DNA of 64,000 bases from Streptomyces phaeofaciens (GCF_014648915.1 NZ_BMSA01000001.1:310001-374000); one strand, 5' to 3'. Shown: positions 22,897 to 32,446, numbered from the stretch's first letter. The notes: generated by a model not told the origin, from the sequence alone. Numbers and translations: made by a program.

Positions 22897-25359
22897 ATGA
22901 CGGACGTGGTCAGTGAGGGTGCGACGGGGCGCGGATCGGGGCCCGTGCGCGCCGAGATCGCGCTGAAGACGATCACCGCGGACCCGGCCGCGCCCGAACG
23001 GCTCCGACGCGTCCTCGAACAGGCGCTCGTCTTCTCGGGGGCCGCCCTCGCCGCCGTCTACACGCCCGGCGACGACGGGCGGACGCTCTGCCTGGCCGAG
23101 TCGGCCGGCGTGCCGCGCACCCTGTACGGGCTGCGCGAGAGCTACCCCCTCGACGGCGGCTCCCCGGCCGTGGAGGCCCGGCGGGGCGGGCGGCCGGTGT
23201 GGCTGGGGCCCGAGGAGCTGGCCGACTGGGCGGACACGCGGCGGATGCCCGCCCGGGACGTGCATCTGGCGGCCCTGCCCGTGCCCGGCGCCGACGGCTG
23301 CCTGCTCGCGGTCAGCGAGCACCCCGGGGGCTTCGGCGCCGACGACCGCTCGTGCCTCGCGCTTGTCGCCGCGGCGGTCGCGTGCCCCGCGCCCTCGGCC
23401 CCGGCCGCGTCCGCCGAGCGCGAGGTGCCGCACGGCAACGGCTTCTCCCTCGCCATGGACTCCGGCCGGGTCGAGGTCGGCGACGACCTCCTGGAGCTGT
23501 TCGGGATCCGGCGGGAGGAGTTCGACGGGCGGGTGGAGACCCTGCTCGGGCTCACCGTCCCCGAGGACCTGCCCTCGCTGATGTCCGTCGTCGAGGCCGA
23601 CCACATGTCGATCGGGGACCGCGAGCTGGAGTTCCGGGTGCTCCAGCCCGACGGCCCGCCCCGCTGGCTGCGGCTGCGCGGCCGCCTGCTGCCCGGCGGC
23701 GACGGCCGGCCGGCCCGGCTCGTCGGCACCGTCACCGACGCCTCCACCCTGCGTCCCGAGGGCACCGACGTCGCCCGGGTGCAGCGCCTGGCCGCCGCGC
23801 TCGCCATGGCCGGCACGGTCCGCGACGTCGGCCAGGCCGTCGTCGCCGCGCTGCGCAAGCCGCTGCGGGCCGACCGGATCGCCCTCGCCGAGCTGGAGAA
23901 CGAACGGCTCGTCGTCACCGTTCTCGACCCGCCCGCCCCCGAGGCCTGGCCGGAGCTGTGGCAGTCGGAGTGGCGCACCGAGTGGCCCGACGCGCCGGTG
24001 CGTGCCATGCCCACGCTCGCCGCCGCGCTGCGCGAGGGCCGCGCCCAGATCTGGCCCGCCGGCACCGTCGACCTGGAACCCGCCCTCGCCGGGGTCGGCC
24101 CCGGCGGTCTCGCCGTGCTGCCGCTGCCCGGCGCGGGCCGGATGGCCGGCGCGTGCCTGATCGGCTGGGACGCCCCGCACGACTTCGGCCCCGACGAACG
24201 CGCCCTGCTCATCGCCTCCGCGGGCCTCGCCGGGCAGGCCCTGACGCGCGCCCACGCCTTCGACGCCGAGCACGAGCTCGTCGCCATGCTCCAGCGCCAG
24301 CTCCTCCCGCGCCGGCTGCCCAAGCTCCCCGGCGGGGTCGCCGTCGCCCGCTATCTGCCCGCCACCGCCGGACTGGAGGTCGGCGGCGACTGGTACGACG
24401 TGATCCCGCTGCCCGACCACCATGTCGCCCTCGTGATCGGCGACGTCCAGGGCCACAGCGCGGCCGCCGCCACCATGATGGGCCAGATGCGCACCGCGCT
24501 GCGGGCCTACGCCGCCGAGGGCCATCCGCCGGACGTGGTCTTCGCCCACGCCAATCGGCTGCTCATGGAGCTGGAGACCGACCTCTTCGCCACCTGCTGC
24601 TATGTCGACGTCGACATGGAGGGCGGCACCGCCTGGTGCGTGCGCGCCGGGCATCCGCCGCCCGTGCTGCGTCACCCGGACGGCACCACCGAGATCGCCG
24701 AGACCGAGGGCGGTCCTCCGCTCGGCGTACTGGACCGCGCGGAGTTCCCGATGACCCCGCTGCGGCTGCTGCCCGGCACGGTGATCGCCTTGACCACGGA
24801 CGGGCTGGTCGAGTCCGCGGAGCTGGACATCGACGCCGGCCTGGACCGGCTCGCCCACGAACTGTCCGTCTCGGACCCCGCCCACCTGGGCCTCGTCGCC
24901 GACGCCCTGCTCGGCAACGCCCACCGCGGCGACGACGTCGCCCTGCTCCTGATGCGCTACGACGGCATGGCCGTGAAGCCGCTGCGGGAGGGGTGGACCG
25001 TCTGGCGCGTCCCCGAGGCGGCCCGGCAGGCCCGCCGCTTCACCCGGCGCACCCTGCGCGCCTGGGGCGTGCCCGCGGAGGCGGCCGACACCACCCTGCT
25101 GGTCGTCTCGGAGCTCGTCACCAACGCGCTCGTGCACACCGACGGCAGGGTCAGGCTCGGCCTGACCCTGATGCACCGCCGGCTGCGCGTCGCGGTCACC
25201 GACGCCTCGCCGCGCACCCCCGTCAAGCCCACCCACGTGGGCTGGGAGTCCACCGGCGGCCGCGGCATCCTCCTCGTCGAGGCCGTGTCCGACGCGTGGG
25301 GCACGCTGCCGGTCGGCGGGGGCAAGCAGGTGTGGAGCGAGGTCCAGCTGGAGTACTGA
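22897..25359 (+). CDS. SpoIIE phosphatase with PAS/GAF sensors and C-terminal HATPase_c anti-sigma kinase-like domain
   Basis: An 820-residue multidomain regulator. Order: GAF-like (about 15-165), PAS (about 180-285), GAF (about 295-435), SpoIIE/PP2C (about 450-670; LLPRRLPKLPGGVAVARYLP, GLEVGGDWYDV, VALVIGDVQGHSAAAATMMG, VRAGHPPPVLRHPDG, ALTTDGLVESAE) and an ATP-binding RsbW-type domain (about 690-815) with N-box VVSELVTNALVHTDG and GRGILLVEAVSDAWG. One protein thus joins a phosphatase and a kinase-like module that act in opposite directions on anti-anti-sigma factors, as in the OsaC/Rv1364c type. ATG 22897 begins MTDVVSEG. It faces the other phosphatase gene; the 195-bp gap should hold both promoters. 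Confidence 0.93.
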   Translation: MTDVVSEGATGRGSGPVRAEIALKTITADPAAPERLRRVLEQALVFSGAALAAVYTPGDDGRTLCLAESAGVPRTLYGLRESYPLDGGSPAVEARRGGRPVWLGPEELADWADTRRMPARDVHLAALPVPGADGCLLAVSEHPGGFGADDRSCLALVAAAVACPAPSAPAASAEREVPHGNGFSLAMDSGRVEVGDDLLELFGIRREEFDGRVETLLGLTVPEDLPSLMSVVEADHMSIGDRELEFRVLQPDGPPRWLRLRGRLLPGGDGRPARLVGTVTDASTLRPEGTDVARVQRLAAALAMAGTVRDVGQAVVAALRKPLRADRIALAELENERLVVTVLDPPAPEAWPELWQSEWRTEWPDAPVRAMPTLAAALREGRAQIWPAGTVDLEPALAGVGPGGLAVLPLPGAGRMAGACLIGWDAPHDFGPDERALLIASAGLAGQALTRAHAFDAEHELVAMLQRQLLPRRLPKLPGGVAVARYLPATAGLEVGGDWYDVIPLPDHHVALVIGDVQGHSAAAATMMGQMRTALRAYAAEGHPPDVVFAHANRLLMELETDLFATCCYVDVDMEGGTAWCVRAGHPPPVLRHPDGTTEIAETEGGPPLGVLDRAEFPMTPLRLLPGTVIALTTDGLVESAELDIDAGLDRLAHELSVSDPAHLGLVADALLGNAHRGDDVALLLMRYDGMAVKPLREGWTVWRVPEAARQARRFTRRTLRAWGVPAEAADTTLLVVSELVTNALVHTDGRVRLGLTLMHRRLRVAVTDASPRTPVKPTHVGWESTGGRGILLVEAVSDAWGTLPVGGGKQVWSEVQLEY

Positions 25360-25461
25360 GCCGCCTCGCCGGTGGGCCGGACGGGCATGAAAAACGACAA
25401 TATGCACGTATGTGGATGAATCAACGTTCCGATCCGGACATCCCGGGCTAGGGTGAGGCAG

Positions 25462-26529
25462 ATGAAGGCTCTCGTGCTGTCCGGTGGTGCCGGCACCCGG
25501 CTGAGGCCGATCACCCACACCTCGGCCAAGCAGCTCGTCCCCGTGGCCAACAAGGCCGTCCTCTTCTACGGCCTGGAGTCCATCGCCGCCGCGGGCGTCA
25601 CCGAGGTGGGGATGATCGTCGGCGACACGGCCGACGAGATCCGCGAGGCCGTCGGCGACGGCTCCCGGTTCGGCCTGCGCGTCACCTACATCCCCCAGGA
25701 ACGGCCTCTCGGCCTCGCCCACGCCGTCATCGTCGCCCGCGACTTCCTCGGCGACGACGACTTCGTGATGTACCTCGGCGACAACTTCATCGTCGGCGGG
25801 ATCACCGACCTCGTCGACGAGTTCCGCCGCACCCGGCCCGACGCCCAGATCCTGCTCACCCGCGTCCCCGACCCGCGCGCCTTCGGCGTCGCCGAACTCG
25901 ACTCCGCCGGGCAGGTCGTGGGCCTGGAGGAGAAACCCCGCGAGCCCAAGAGCGACCTCGCCCTGGTCGGCGTCTACCTCTTCACACCCGCCGTCCACGA
26001 GGCCGTACGCGCCGTACGGCCCTCCTTCCGCGGCGAGCTGGAGATCACCCACGCCATCCAGTGGCTGATCGACGCGGGCGCCGACGTCCGATCCACGATC
26101 ATCAAGGGCTACTGGAAGGACACCGGCAACGTCGTCGACATGCTGGAGGTCAACCGGACCGTCCTGGAGGGCCTGGAACGCCGGATCGACGGCGAGGTCG
26201 ACGACGCCTCCGAGACCGTCGGCCGGGTGATCGTGGAGGCGGGCGCCCGGGTGGTCAACTCCCGGGTGGTCGGGCCCGTCGTCATCGGCGCCGGCACCGA
26301 GGTCCGCGACTCCTACGTCGGCCCCTTCACCTCCGTCGCGGAGAACTGCCGCATCACCGACAGCGAGCTGGAGTTCTCCATCGTGCTGCGCGACTCCTCC
26401 ATCGACGGCGTGGGCCGCATCGAGAACTCCCTCATCGGCCGGCACGTCGAGGTCACCCCGGCACCCGGCGTCCCCAGTGCCCACCGGCTCGTCCTCGGCG
26501 ACCACAGCAAGGTGCAGATCCACACATGA
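25462..26529 (+). CDS. rfbA: Glucose-1-phosphate thymidylyltransferase
   Basis: A 355-residue nucleotidyltransferase making dTDP-glucose from dTTP and glucose-1-phosphate, the first step of dTDP-L-rhamnose synthesis. The signature VLSGGAGTRLRPITHTSAKQ is at the N-terminus, the metal/substrate loop is YLGDNFIVGG, and EEKPREPKSDLALVGVYLF and IKGYWKDTGNVVDML follow. It is the long form, with a C-terminal left-handed beta-helix of hexapeptide-like repeats (about 245-350), as in antibiotic-cluster enzymes. ATG 25462 has GGTGAGG upstream; a GTG at 25453 is possible. Its stop overlaps the rfbB start (ATGA). Confidence 0.95.
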   Translation: MKALVLSGGAGTRLRPITHTSAKQLVPVANKAVLFYGLESIAAAGVTEVGMIVGDTADEIREAVGDGSRFGLRVTYIPQERPLGLAHAVIVARDFLGDDDFVMYLGDNFIVGGITDLVDEFRRTRPDAQILLTRVPDPRAFGVAELDSAGQVVGLEEKPREPKSDLALVGVYLFTPAVHEAVRAVRPSFRGELEITHAIQWLIDAGADVRSTIIKGYWKDTGNVVDMLEVNRTVLEGLERRIDGEVDDASETVGRVIVEAGARVVNSRVVGPVVIGAGTEVRDSYVGPFTSVAENCRITDSELEFSIVLRDSSIDGVGRIENSLIGRHVEVTPAPGVPSAHRLVLGDHSKVQIHT

Positions 26530-27488
26530 ACCTCCTCGTCACCGGGGCCGCCGGCTTCATCGGCTCGGCCTACGTCCGCGGCCTCCTCGCCGGCGGCACC
26601 GCGGACATCACCGTCCTGGACAAGCTGACCTACGCCGGCAGCCTCACCAACCTCCCGGTCGGCCACCCCCGCCTGGAGTTCGTGCAGGGCGACATCTGCG
26701 ACGCCCCGCTCGTCGACAAGCTGACGGCCGGCGCCGACCAGATCGTGCACTTCGCCGCCGAGTCCCATGTCGACCGCTCCATCGACGGCGCCGGCACATT
26801 CGTCCGCACCAACGTGCTCGGCACCCAGACCCTGCTGGACGCCGCCCTGCGGCACGGCGTCGGACCGTTCGTGCACGTCTCCACCGACGAGGTGTACGGC
26901 TCCATCGAGACCGGCTCCTGGCCCGAGGAGCACCCGCTCGCCCCCAACTCCCCGTACTCCGCGTCGAAGGCGTCCTCCGACCTGATCGCCCTGGCCTACC
27001 ACCGCACCCACGGCCTGGACGTCCGCGTCACCCGCTGCTCCAACAACTACGGGCCCCACCAGTTCCCCGAGAAGGTCGTCCCGCTCTTCGTGACCAACCT
27101 CCTCGACGGCGAGCGGGTCCCCCTCTACGGCGACGGACGCAACGTCCGCGACTGGCTGCACGTCGAGGACCACTGCCACGGCATCGACCTCGTCCGGACG
27201 AACGGCCGCCCCGGCGAGGTCTACAACATCGGCGGTGGCACGGAACTGAGCAACCGAGAGCTGACCGGCCTGCTGCTGGACGCCTGCGGGGCCGGCTGGG
27301 ACCGGGTCGAGCACGTCACCGACCGCAAGGGCCACGACCTGCGCTACAGCGTCGACTGGAGCAAGGCCCGCACCGAACTCGGCTACCGTCCCCGCCACGA
27401 CTTCGCCACCGGCCTCGCCGACACCGTCGCCTGGTACCGGGACCACCGCGACTGGTGGGAACCCCTGAAGCGGGGAGTGCGCCGATGA
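26526..27488 (+). CDS. rfbB: dTDP-glucose 4,6-dehydratase
   Basis: A 320-residue extended SDR enzyme converting dTDP-glucose to dTDP-4-keto-6-deoxyglucose. It has the NAD-binding GAAGFIGSAY motif, FAAESHVDRSIDG, the catalytic THR/Asp-Glu segment VSTDEVYGSI and the YxxxK pair in SPYSASKASSD, followed by TRCSNNYGPHQFPEK. It overlaps rfbA by four bases and rfbD by four bases, indicating translational coupling. Confidence 0.96.
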   Translation: MNLLVTGAAGFIGSAYVRGLLAGGTADITVLDKLTYAGSLTNLPVGHPRLEFVQGDICDAPLVDKLTAGADQIVHFAAESHVDRSIDGAGTFVRTNVLGTQTLLDAALRHGVGPFVHVSTDEVYGSIETGSWPEEHPLAPNSPYSASKASSDLIALAYHRTHGLDVRVTRCSNNYGPHQFPEKVVPLFVTNLLDGERVPLYGDGRNVRDWLHVEDHCHGIDLVRTNGRPGEVYNIGGGTELSNRELTGLLLDACGAGWDRVEHVTDRKGHDLRYSVDWSKARTELGYRPRHDFATGLADTVAWYRDHRDWWEPLKRGVRR

Positions 27489-28372
27489 CGCGCTGGCTGG
27501 TCACCGGCGCCGGCGGCATGCTCGGCCGGGACACCGTCGCCGAACTGGCCCGTCGGGGCGCCGACGTCACCGGGCTCGACCACGCCGCCCTGGACATCAC
27601 CCGGCCCGACTCCGTGGCGCACGCGTTCGCCGCGCACCGCCCCGACCTGGTGGTCAACTGCGCCGCCTACACCGCCGTCGACGACGCCGAGACCGACGAG
27701 CCCCGCGCCCTGCGCATCAACGGCGACGGCCCCCGGCTGCTCGCCCGCGCCTGCGCCGGACACGGCGCCCGGCTGGTGCACGTCTCCACCGACTACGTCT
27801 TCGACGGCGCCGCCCGCACCGCCCCCTACCCCGAGGACCATCCCCCCGCGCCCCGCTCCGCCTACGGCCGCACCAAACTCGCGGGCGAGCGGGCCGTCCT
27901 CGACGAACTCCCCGGCGCCTCGGCCGTGGTGCGCACCGCCTGGCTCTACGGCGTCCACGGCCACAGCTTCGTGCGCACGATGCTCGACCTGGAGGCCCGC
28001 CGCGACACCCTCGACGTCGTCGACGACCAGCGCGGCCAGCCCACCTGGAGTGCCGACGTCGCCGCCCGCGTCGCCGACCTGGGCCCGAAGATCGGCCCGG
28101 GCGTGTCCGGCGTCTTCCACGCCACCGCCGCCGGCGAGGCCACCTGGTACGACCTCGCCCGCGAGGTGTTCCGCGGCATCGGCGCCGATCCGGACCGAGT
28201 CCGTCCCACCACCGGCGAGGCGTTCCGGCGGCCCGCGCCCCGGCCGGCGTACAGCGTGCTCGCGCACGGCCGCTGGCGGGAGGCGGATCTGCCGCCGCCC
28301 AGGGACTGGCGGGCCGCCCTGAGTGAAGCACTGCCCCTGATCCGCGAGGAGACCCTAGGAGACGCCGCGTGA
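27485..28372 (+). CDS. rfbD: dTDP-4-dehydrorhamnose reductase
   Basis: A 295-residue SDR reductase for the last step of dTDP-L-rhamnose synthesis. Features: GAGGMLGRDTVAEL (NADPH loop), NCAAYTAVDDAE, the catalytic segment VSTDYVFDGA, YxxxK in SAYGRTKLAGE and RTAWLYGVHGHSFVRTML. Coupled by ATGA overlap to rfbB and by a GTGA overlap to the following methyltransferase gene. Confidence 0.95.
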   Translation: MTRWLVTGAGGMLGRDTVAELARRGADVTGLDHAALDITRPDSVAHAFAAHRPDLVVNCAAYTAVDDAETDEPRALRINGDGPRLLARACAGHGARLVHVSTDYVFDGAARTAPYPEDHPPAPRSAYGRTKLAGERAVLDELPGASAVVRTAWLYGVHGHSFVRTMLDLEARRDTLDVVDDQRGQPTWSADVAARVADLGPKIGPGVSGVFHATAAGEATWYDLAREVFRGIGADPDRVRPTTGEAFRRPAPRPAYSVLAHGRWREADLPPPRDWRAALSEALPLIREETLGDAA

Positions 28373-29172
28373 AACGCCATGACTTCCTGCGCGCACTGCA
28401 CCAGGCCACCGCCAACCGCAACTACCTGGAGATCGGCGTCAACGACGGCCGCAGCCTGCGGCTGTCGCGGGTCCCCAGCATCGCCGTGGACCCCGCGTTC
28501 AAGGTGACCTCGGAACTGCGCTGCGACGTCCACCTGGTCAAGGCCACCAGTGACGACTTCTTCGCCCGCGCCGACCCGCTGGCCCACCTCCGGGGCGGCC
28601 GCCACCCGTGGCGCAACCTGCGCCGCGGCCGTCACCCCCTCGGCCACTGGCGGCGCACCACCCTCGACCTCGCCTTCATCGACGGCATGCACCTGTTCGA
28701 GTACGCGCTGCGGGACTTCGTCAACGTCGAGCAGCACGCGGACTGGTCGAGCGTGATCGTCCTCGACGACATGCTGCCCCGCAGCGTCGACGAGGCGGCC
28801 CGCGAGCGGCACACCACCGCCTGGACCGGCGACGTCTACAAGGTCGCCGAGATCCTCACCCGGTACCGCCCCGACCTCGTCACCGTCGTCGTCGACACCC
28901 AGCCCACCGGCCAGCTGGTGGTCTTCGGCGCCGACCCCCGCAACCGGGTCCTGACCCGGAAGTACGACGAGATCATCGCCGAGTTCGACGTGCCCGACCC
29001 GCAGAAGGTCCCCGAGACCGTCCTGGAGCGGGTCCGGGCCGTTCCGCCGCAGACCCTGCTCGACGCCGGTTTCTGGCGCCCGCTGGTCCGCGCCCGCAAC
29101 CGGGGCCTTCGCCGGTCCCGCGGCTGGGAGCCGCTGCGCGCGGCGCTGGAGCGGATCGCCGTCAGCGGCTGA
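28369..29172 (+). CDS. Class I SAM-dependent methyltransferase-like protein in the rhamnose cluster
   Basis: A 267-residue protein beginning at GTG 28369, overlapping the rfbD stop. YLEIGVNDGRSL corresponds to the glycine-rich SAM motif, LDLAFIDGMHLFEYALRDF to the post-motif acidic strand, and VIVLDDMLPRS to the metal-ligand region of the class I O-methyltransferase group often found in polysaccharide clusters. It is the last gene of the rfbA-rfbB-rfbD unit. It probably methylates a sugar of the exported polysaccharide, or acts near GT2 in its assembly; the substrate is inferred. Its 3' end overlaps the end of the opposite-strand rfbC gene by 11 bases. Confidence 0.85.
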   Translation: MKRHDFLRALHQATANRNYLEIGVNDGRSLRLSRVPSIAVDPAFKVTSELRCDVHLVKATSDDFFARADPLAHLRGGRHPWRNLRRGRHPLGHWRRTTLDLAFIDGMHLFEYALRDFVNVEQHADWSSVIVLDDMLPRSVDEAARERHTTAWTGDVYKVAEILTRYRPDLVTVVVDTQPTGQLVVFGADPRNRVLTRKYDEIIAEFDVPDPQKVPETVLERVRAVPPQTLLDAGFWRPLVRARNRGLRRSRGWEPLRAALERIAVSG

Positions 29173-29761
29173 GGCGCAGCTCTTCGTAGCGGGCGAGGCA
29201 GGAGGCGTACGACGGCAGCAGCCCGGACGCCTCCGCCTGCGCCAGCGACGGCGCCGCGGCGTCCTTCGGGGACAGCAGCGGCCGCGTGCCGTCCGGCCAG
29301 ACGATGCCCAGACCGGCGTCGAACGGGTGCACCCCGTGCTCGCGCTCGGGCGCGTACCCGGCCGAGCACAGGTACACCACCGTCGTGTCGTCGGTCAGCG
29401 CCAGGAAGGCGTGGCCGAGCCCCTCGGCGAGGAACACCGCCCGCCGCGCGGTGTCGTCCAGCCGCACCGCCTCCCACCGCCCGAACCGCGGCGAACCCAC
29501 CCGCAGGTCGACCACCACGTCGAAGACCGCGCCCCGCACACAGGTGACGTACTTCGCCTGGCCCGGCGGCACATCGGCGAAGTGCACCCCGCGCAGCACA
29601 CCCCGGCGCGAGACCGAGCAGTTGGCCTGGACGAGGTCCAGGCCGTAGCCGGTGGCGGCGCGGAACTCCGGCGCGCGGTACCACTCGTGGAAGCTGCCCC
29701 GGTCGTCCCCGAACACCTCGGGATCCAGCACCCAGGCCCCGTCGATGCCCAGTGGCCGCAT
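29162..29761 (-). CDS. rfbC: dTDP-4-dehydrorhamnose 3,5-epimerase
   Basis: A 199-residue cupin epimerase. DDRGSFHEWYRAPEF, LVQANCSVSRRGVLRGVHF (with the catalytic His), VDLRVGSPRFGRWEAV and the substrate-loop GLGHAFLALTDDTTVVYLCS are all present. It completes the rhamnose pathway but is on the strand opposite to rfbA/B/D and converges on them. It follows the GT2 gene by three bases in one operon. Confidence 0.95.
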   Translation of the reverse strand: MRPLGIDGAWVLDPEVFGDDRGSFHEWYRAPEFRAATGYGLDLVQANCSVSRRGVLRGVHFADVPPGQAKYVTCVRGAVFDVVVDLRVGSPRFGRWEAVRLDDTARRAVFLAEGLGHAFLALTDDTTVVYLCSAGYAPEREHGVHPFDAGLGIVWPDGTRPLLSPKDAAAPSLAQAEASGLLPSYASCLARYEELRLSR

Positions 29762-29764
29762 GCC

Positions 29765-31681
29765 TCACTCCGTCCGCGCGGTGATCCTGCCGAGGATCCG
29801 GTGCAGGGCGCGCCGCACCCGCCGGGCCAGCCGGCGGGCCCGGCCGGGCCGGGGCGCGGGCACCGCGCGCACCCGGTCGGCGCCGGCGCGCAGTGCGAAG
29901 GGCAGCGGGTGCAGGCGCGCCGGTGCCGCGTCCGGCGCGAGACAGAGCGCGGCACGCCATGTGCGCCCGCGGAGGACGGCGGTGGGCAGGACGGCCTCCA
30001 GCCGGCCGCCGGGGGAGAGGACGGCCGGTACGTCGTGGGTGCCCGGCCCGGTCAGCCGGAGCATCACCTCGGCCGGCGCCGGCACGTACAGCGGCAGGTC
30101 CGCGCCGAGCCGGTCCCCGTCCACGGTGACGTCCCCGGGGGTGAGCCGCCCCAGCCCGAGCCCCTTGCCCGCCCGGCCCACGTCCAGCGCGAGACTGGCG
30201 TGCCGGTCGGTCCAGTACGGCAGCACCACGCGGCCCGCGACGACCCCGGCGGGCGGGGCGGGCCGGTCGTGGCGGGGGGCCGGGCCCAGCCGCAGCTCCT
30301 TCGTCCAGCCGCCCAGGCCGACGCGCACGTACACGTCCCACAGACCGTCGGCGGGCAGCACCGCGCGGGCGCCGGGGTCCACGGTCGCCGTGCCCCGCAG
30401 CACCAGCCGCACCCGGCTGCCGTCGCCGGCCGGCACGGTCTCCCGCACCACCTCCACCGGCTGGAAGTACTGCTCGCCGCCGGCCCGCTCGCGCAGCAGC
30501 AGATCGGGCCTGGCCCGGCCGAACCGGCCCACGACGTCCTCGCCCAGCCAGCGCACCGCCTGCCCGACGTCCTTCGGCGGCCACGGCGGGGAACCGCCGG
30601 CGGACGGGAAGGTCATCGGGCCGCCGTCGTGGGTCAGCTCGGCGGCGAACGCGATCCGCAGCAGGCCCTCGCGCCACTCGACGGCCTCCGGCTCGACGGC
30701 GAGCGCGACACCCGACTCCCACTCGGCGAACGCCACGGCGTCGTCGTACCGGCCGTCCGTGACCAGCGCGGCGACCACCCGCTGGGTGGGCTGGAGCGGT
30801 GCCGCCACCTCCGGCCCGAAGCGTTCGGTGACCACGCCGTGGATCTCGTCGAACAGCTCCCTGCGGTAGTCCTCCGGCAGCCCCAGGAAGCGCCGGCCGC
30901 GCAGCCGCTCGACCATCTCCACGCGCAGCCAGCGGCGGAACAGCCTGTCGCGCAGCGGGCCGGGTTCGGTGTACCGCTCGACGACGTCGAGGGCCTCGCG
31001 CAGGTTCTTGAAGTACCCCACCGGGTCGAAGCGCTGGAAGCCCGCGTTCGCGTCGTCGTCGCGCCGCACGTGGTAGTAGCAGACGTAGTCGCTGAGCACG
31101 GCCACGTTGTCCGCGCGCAGGTAGGCCTCGGTGACGAAGACATGGTCCTCCAGGCGCCGGCGCCCTTCGGGGAAGCGCAGCCCGGTGCGGTCCAGGAACG
31201 CCCTGCGGACCATCTTGTGCGGGGTGAGGCTGTCGATGAGCGGCGCGTCGTGCACGGTGGCGTGCGGCCGGTTGACGCGGAACAGCTCCACGGGCACCCC
31301 GCGGCCCCGGCCGACCATCTTGCCCACGACGACGTCGGCGTCGTTCTCCTTGCCGTAGGCGTACATCCGCTCCAGGGCCTCGGGGCCGAGGTGGTCGTCG
31401 TTGTCGACGAACATCACGTACTCGCCCCGCGAGGCGTCGATGCCGACGTTGCGGGGCTTGCCCGACCAGCCGGAGTTCTCCTGGTGGACGACCACCACCC
31501 GGGAGTCCTCGGCGGCGAGGGCGTCGAGCCGGGCCGGGGTGCCGTCGGTGGAACCGTCGTCGACGAAGACGATCTCGTAGGCGTCGGGCGGCAGCGACTG
31601 CCCGAGCAGCGAGGCGATGCAGTCCTCGATGTAACGACCGGGGTTGTAGACCGGGACGATGACGCTGACCTTGACCGGCAT
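29765..31681 (-). CDS. GT2-family glycosyltransferase with large C-terminal domain
   Basis: A 638-residue protein. The N-terminal GT-A domain (1-230) shows VSVIVPVYNPGRYIEDCIAS, FVDDGSTDGTP, NSGWSGKPRNVGIDASRGEY and the metal-binding MFVDNDDHLG (DxD-type), with the acceptor region RRLEDHVFVTEAYLRAD. About 240-380 is helical, and the C-terminal 250 residues are beta-rich, like the paired beta-domains found on cell-wall polysaccharide transferases of Streptomyces. There is no signal or membrane helix. It sits directly upstream of rfbC, so dTDP-rhamnose or a related sugar is the likely donor; the product is probably a cell-wall glycan. Confidence 0.88.
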   Translation of the reverse strand: MPVKVSVIVPVYNPGRYIEDCIASLLGQSLPPDAYEIVFVDDGSTDGTPARLDALAAEDSRVVVVHQENSGWSGKPRNVGIDASRGEYVMFVDNDDHLGPEALERMYAYGKENDADVVVGKMVGRGRGVPVELFRVNRPHATVHDAPLIDSLTPHKMVRRAFLDRTGLRFPEGRRRLEDHVFVTEAYLRADNVAVLSDYVCYYHVRRDDDANAGFQRFDPVGYFKNLREALDVVERYTEPGPLRDRLFRRWLRVEMVERLRGRRFLGLPEDYRRELFDEIHGVVTERFGPEVAAPLQPTQRVVAALVTDGRYDDAVAFAEWESGVALAVEPEAVEWREGLLRIAFAAELTHDGGPMTFPSAGGSPPWPPKDVGQAVRWLGEDVVGRFGRARPDLLLRERAGGEQYFQPVEVVRETVPAGDGSRVRLVLRGTATVDPGARAVLPADGLWDVYVRVGLGGWTKELRLGPAPRHDRPAPPAGVVAGRVVLPYWTDRHASLALDVGRAGKGLGLGRLTPGDVTVDGDRLGADLPLYVPAPAEVMLRLTGPGTHDVPAVLSPGGRLEAVLPTAVLRGRTWRAALCLAPDAAPARLHPLPFALRAGADRVRAVPAPRPGRARRLARRVRRALHRILGRITARTE

Positions 31682-31918
31682 CGGGCTCCTGGCCCCCTCT
31701 GTTCTTGCCGTGGTGCGGGCGCGTGGCCCGATGCTAACCCCGCGGAACGGGCCCCACCTGTTCTGTTCCGTGTCGGTCCCCGGACTTTGCCGAGCGTTCA
31801 TGGTCGGGGGCCGCCGTACCCGTTCCGCCCGGCGGTCACGCCCGCCCGGCCGTCCGAATCGCCCGGTTCGCCCGGCCGGGCGAAGCACCGCGCGACGGGA
31901 GGCACGTACCCTGGCCGC

Positions 31919-32428
31919 GTGCGCCTGCTCCTCATGTCCGACACCCATCTTCCCCGGCGTGCCAAGGCCCTGCCGGCCCCGCTGCTCGACGAGATCCCGC
32001 ACGCCGACGTCGTGTTCCACGCCGGGGACTGGGTCGACACCGCCACCCTCGACCTGCTGGAGAGCCGCAGCCGCAGGCTGGTCGCCGTGTACGGCAACAA
32101 CGACGGCCCCGAGCTGCGCGCCCGGCTGCCCGAGGTCGCGTACGCCGACCTCGGCGGGGTGCGCTTCGCCGTCGTCCACGACACCGGGCCCGCCCGGGGC
32201 CGGGAGGCCCGCTGCGCGGCGGACTTCCCCGGCGGCGGCGTCGACGTAGTCGTCTTCGGCCACAGCCACATCCCCTGGGACACCACGGCCCCCGGCGGTC
32301 CGCGCCTGCTGAACCCGGGCTCCCCGACGGACCGCCGTCGCCAGCCGCACTGCACCTACCTGACGGCCACCGTCGCCGACGGCGCCCTCACGGACGTGGT
32401 CCTGCACCGGCTGCCGCCCCGGACCTGA
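31919..32428 (+). CDS. YfcE/MJ0936-type metallophosphoesterase
   Basis: A 169-residue calcineurin-like phosphoesterase. Metal-binding motifs in order: MSDTHLPRR, FHAGDWVD, VYGNNDGPELR, VVHDTGP and VFGHSHIPW, ending with LNPGSPTDRRR. Such small enzymes hydrolyse phosphodiesters with Mn2+ or Ni2+; the cellular substrate is unknown. GTG 31919 gives the natural N-terminus (VRLLLMSDTH). The gene is divergent from the GT2 gene. Confidence 0.88.
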   Translation: MRLLLMSDTHLPRRAKALPAPLLDEIPHADVVFHAGDWVDTATLDLLESRSRRLVAVYGNNDGPELRARLPEVAYADLGGVRFAVVHDTGPARGREARCAADFPGGGVDVVVFGHSHIPWDTTAPGGPRLLNPGSPTDRRRQPHCTYLTATVADGALTDVVLHRLPPRT

Positions 32429-32446
32429 TCCGGCCGCCGTGCGGCG

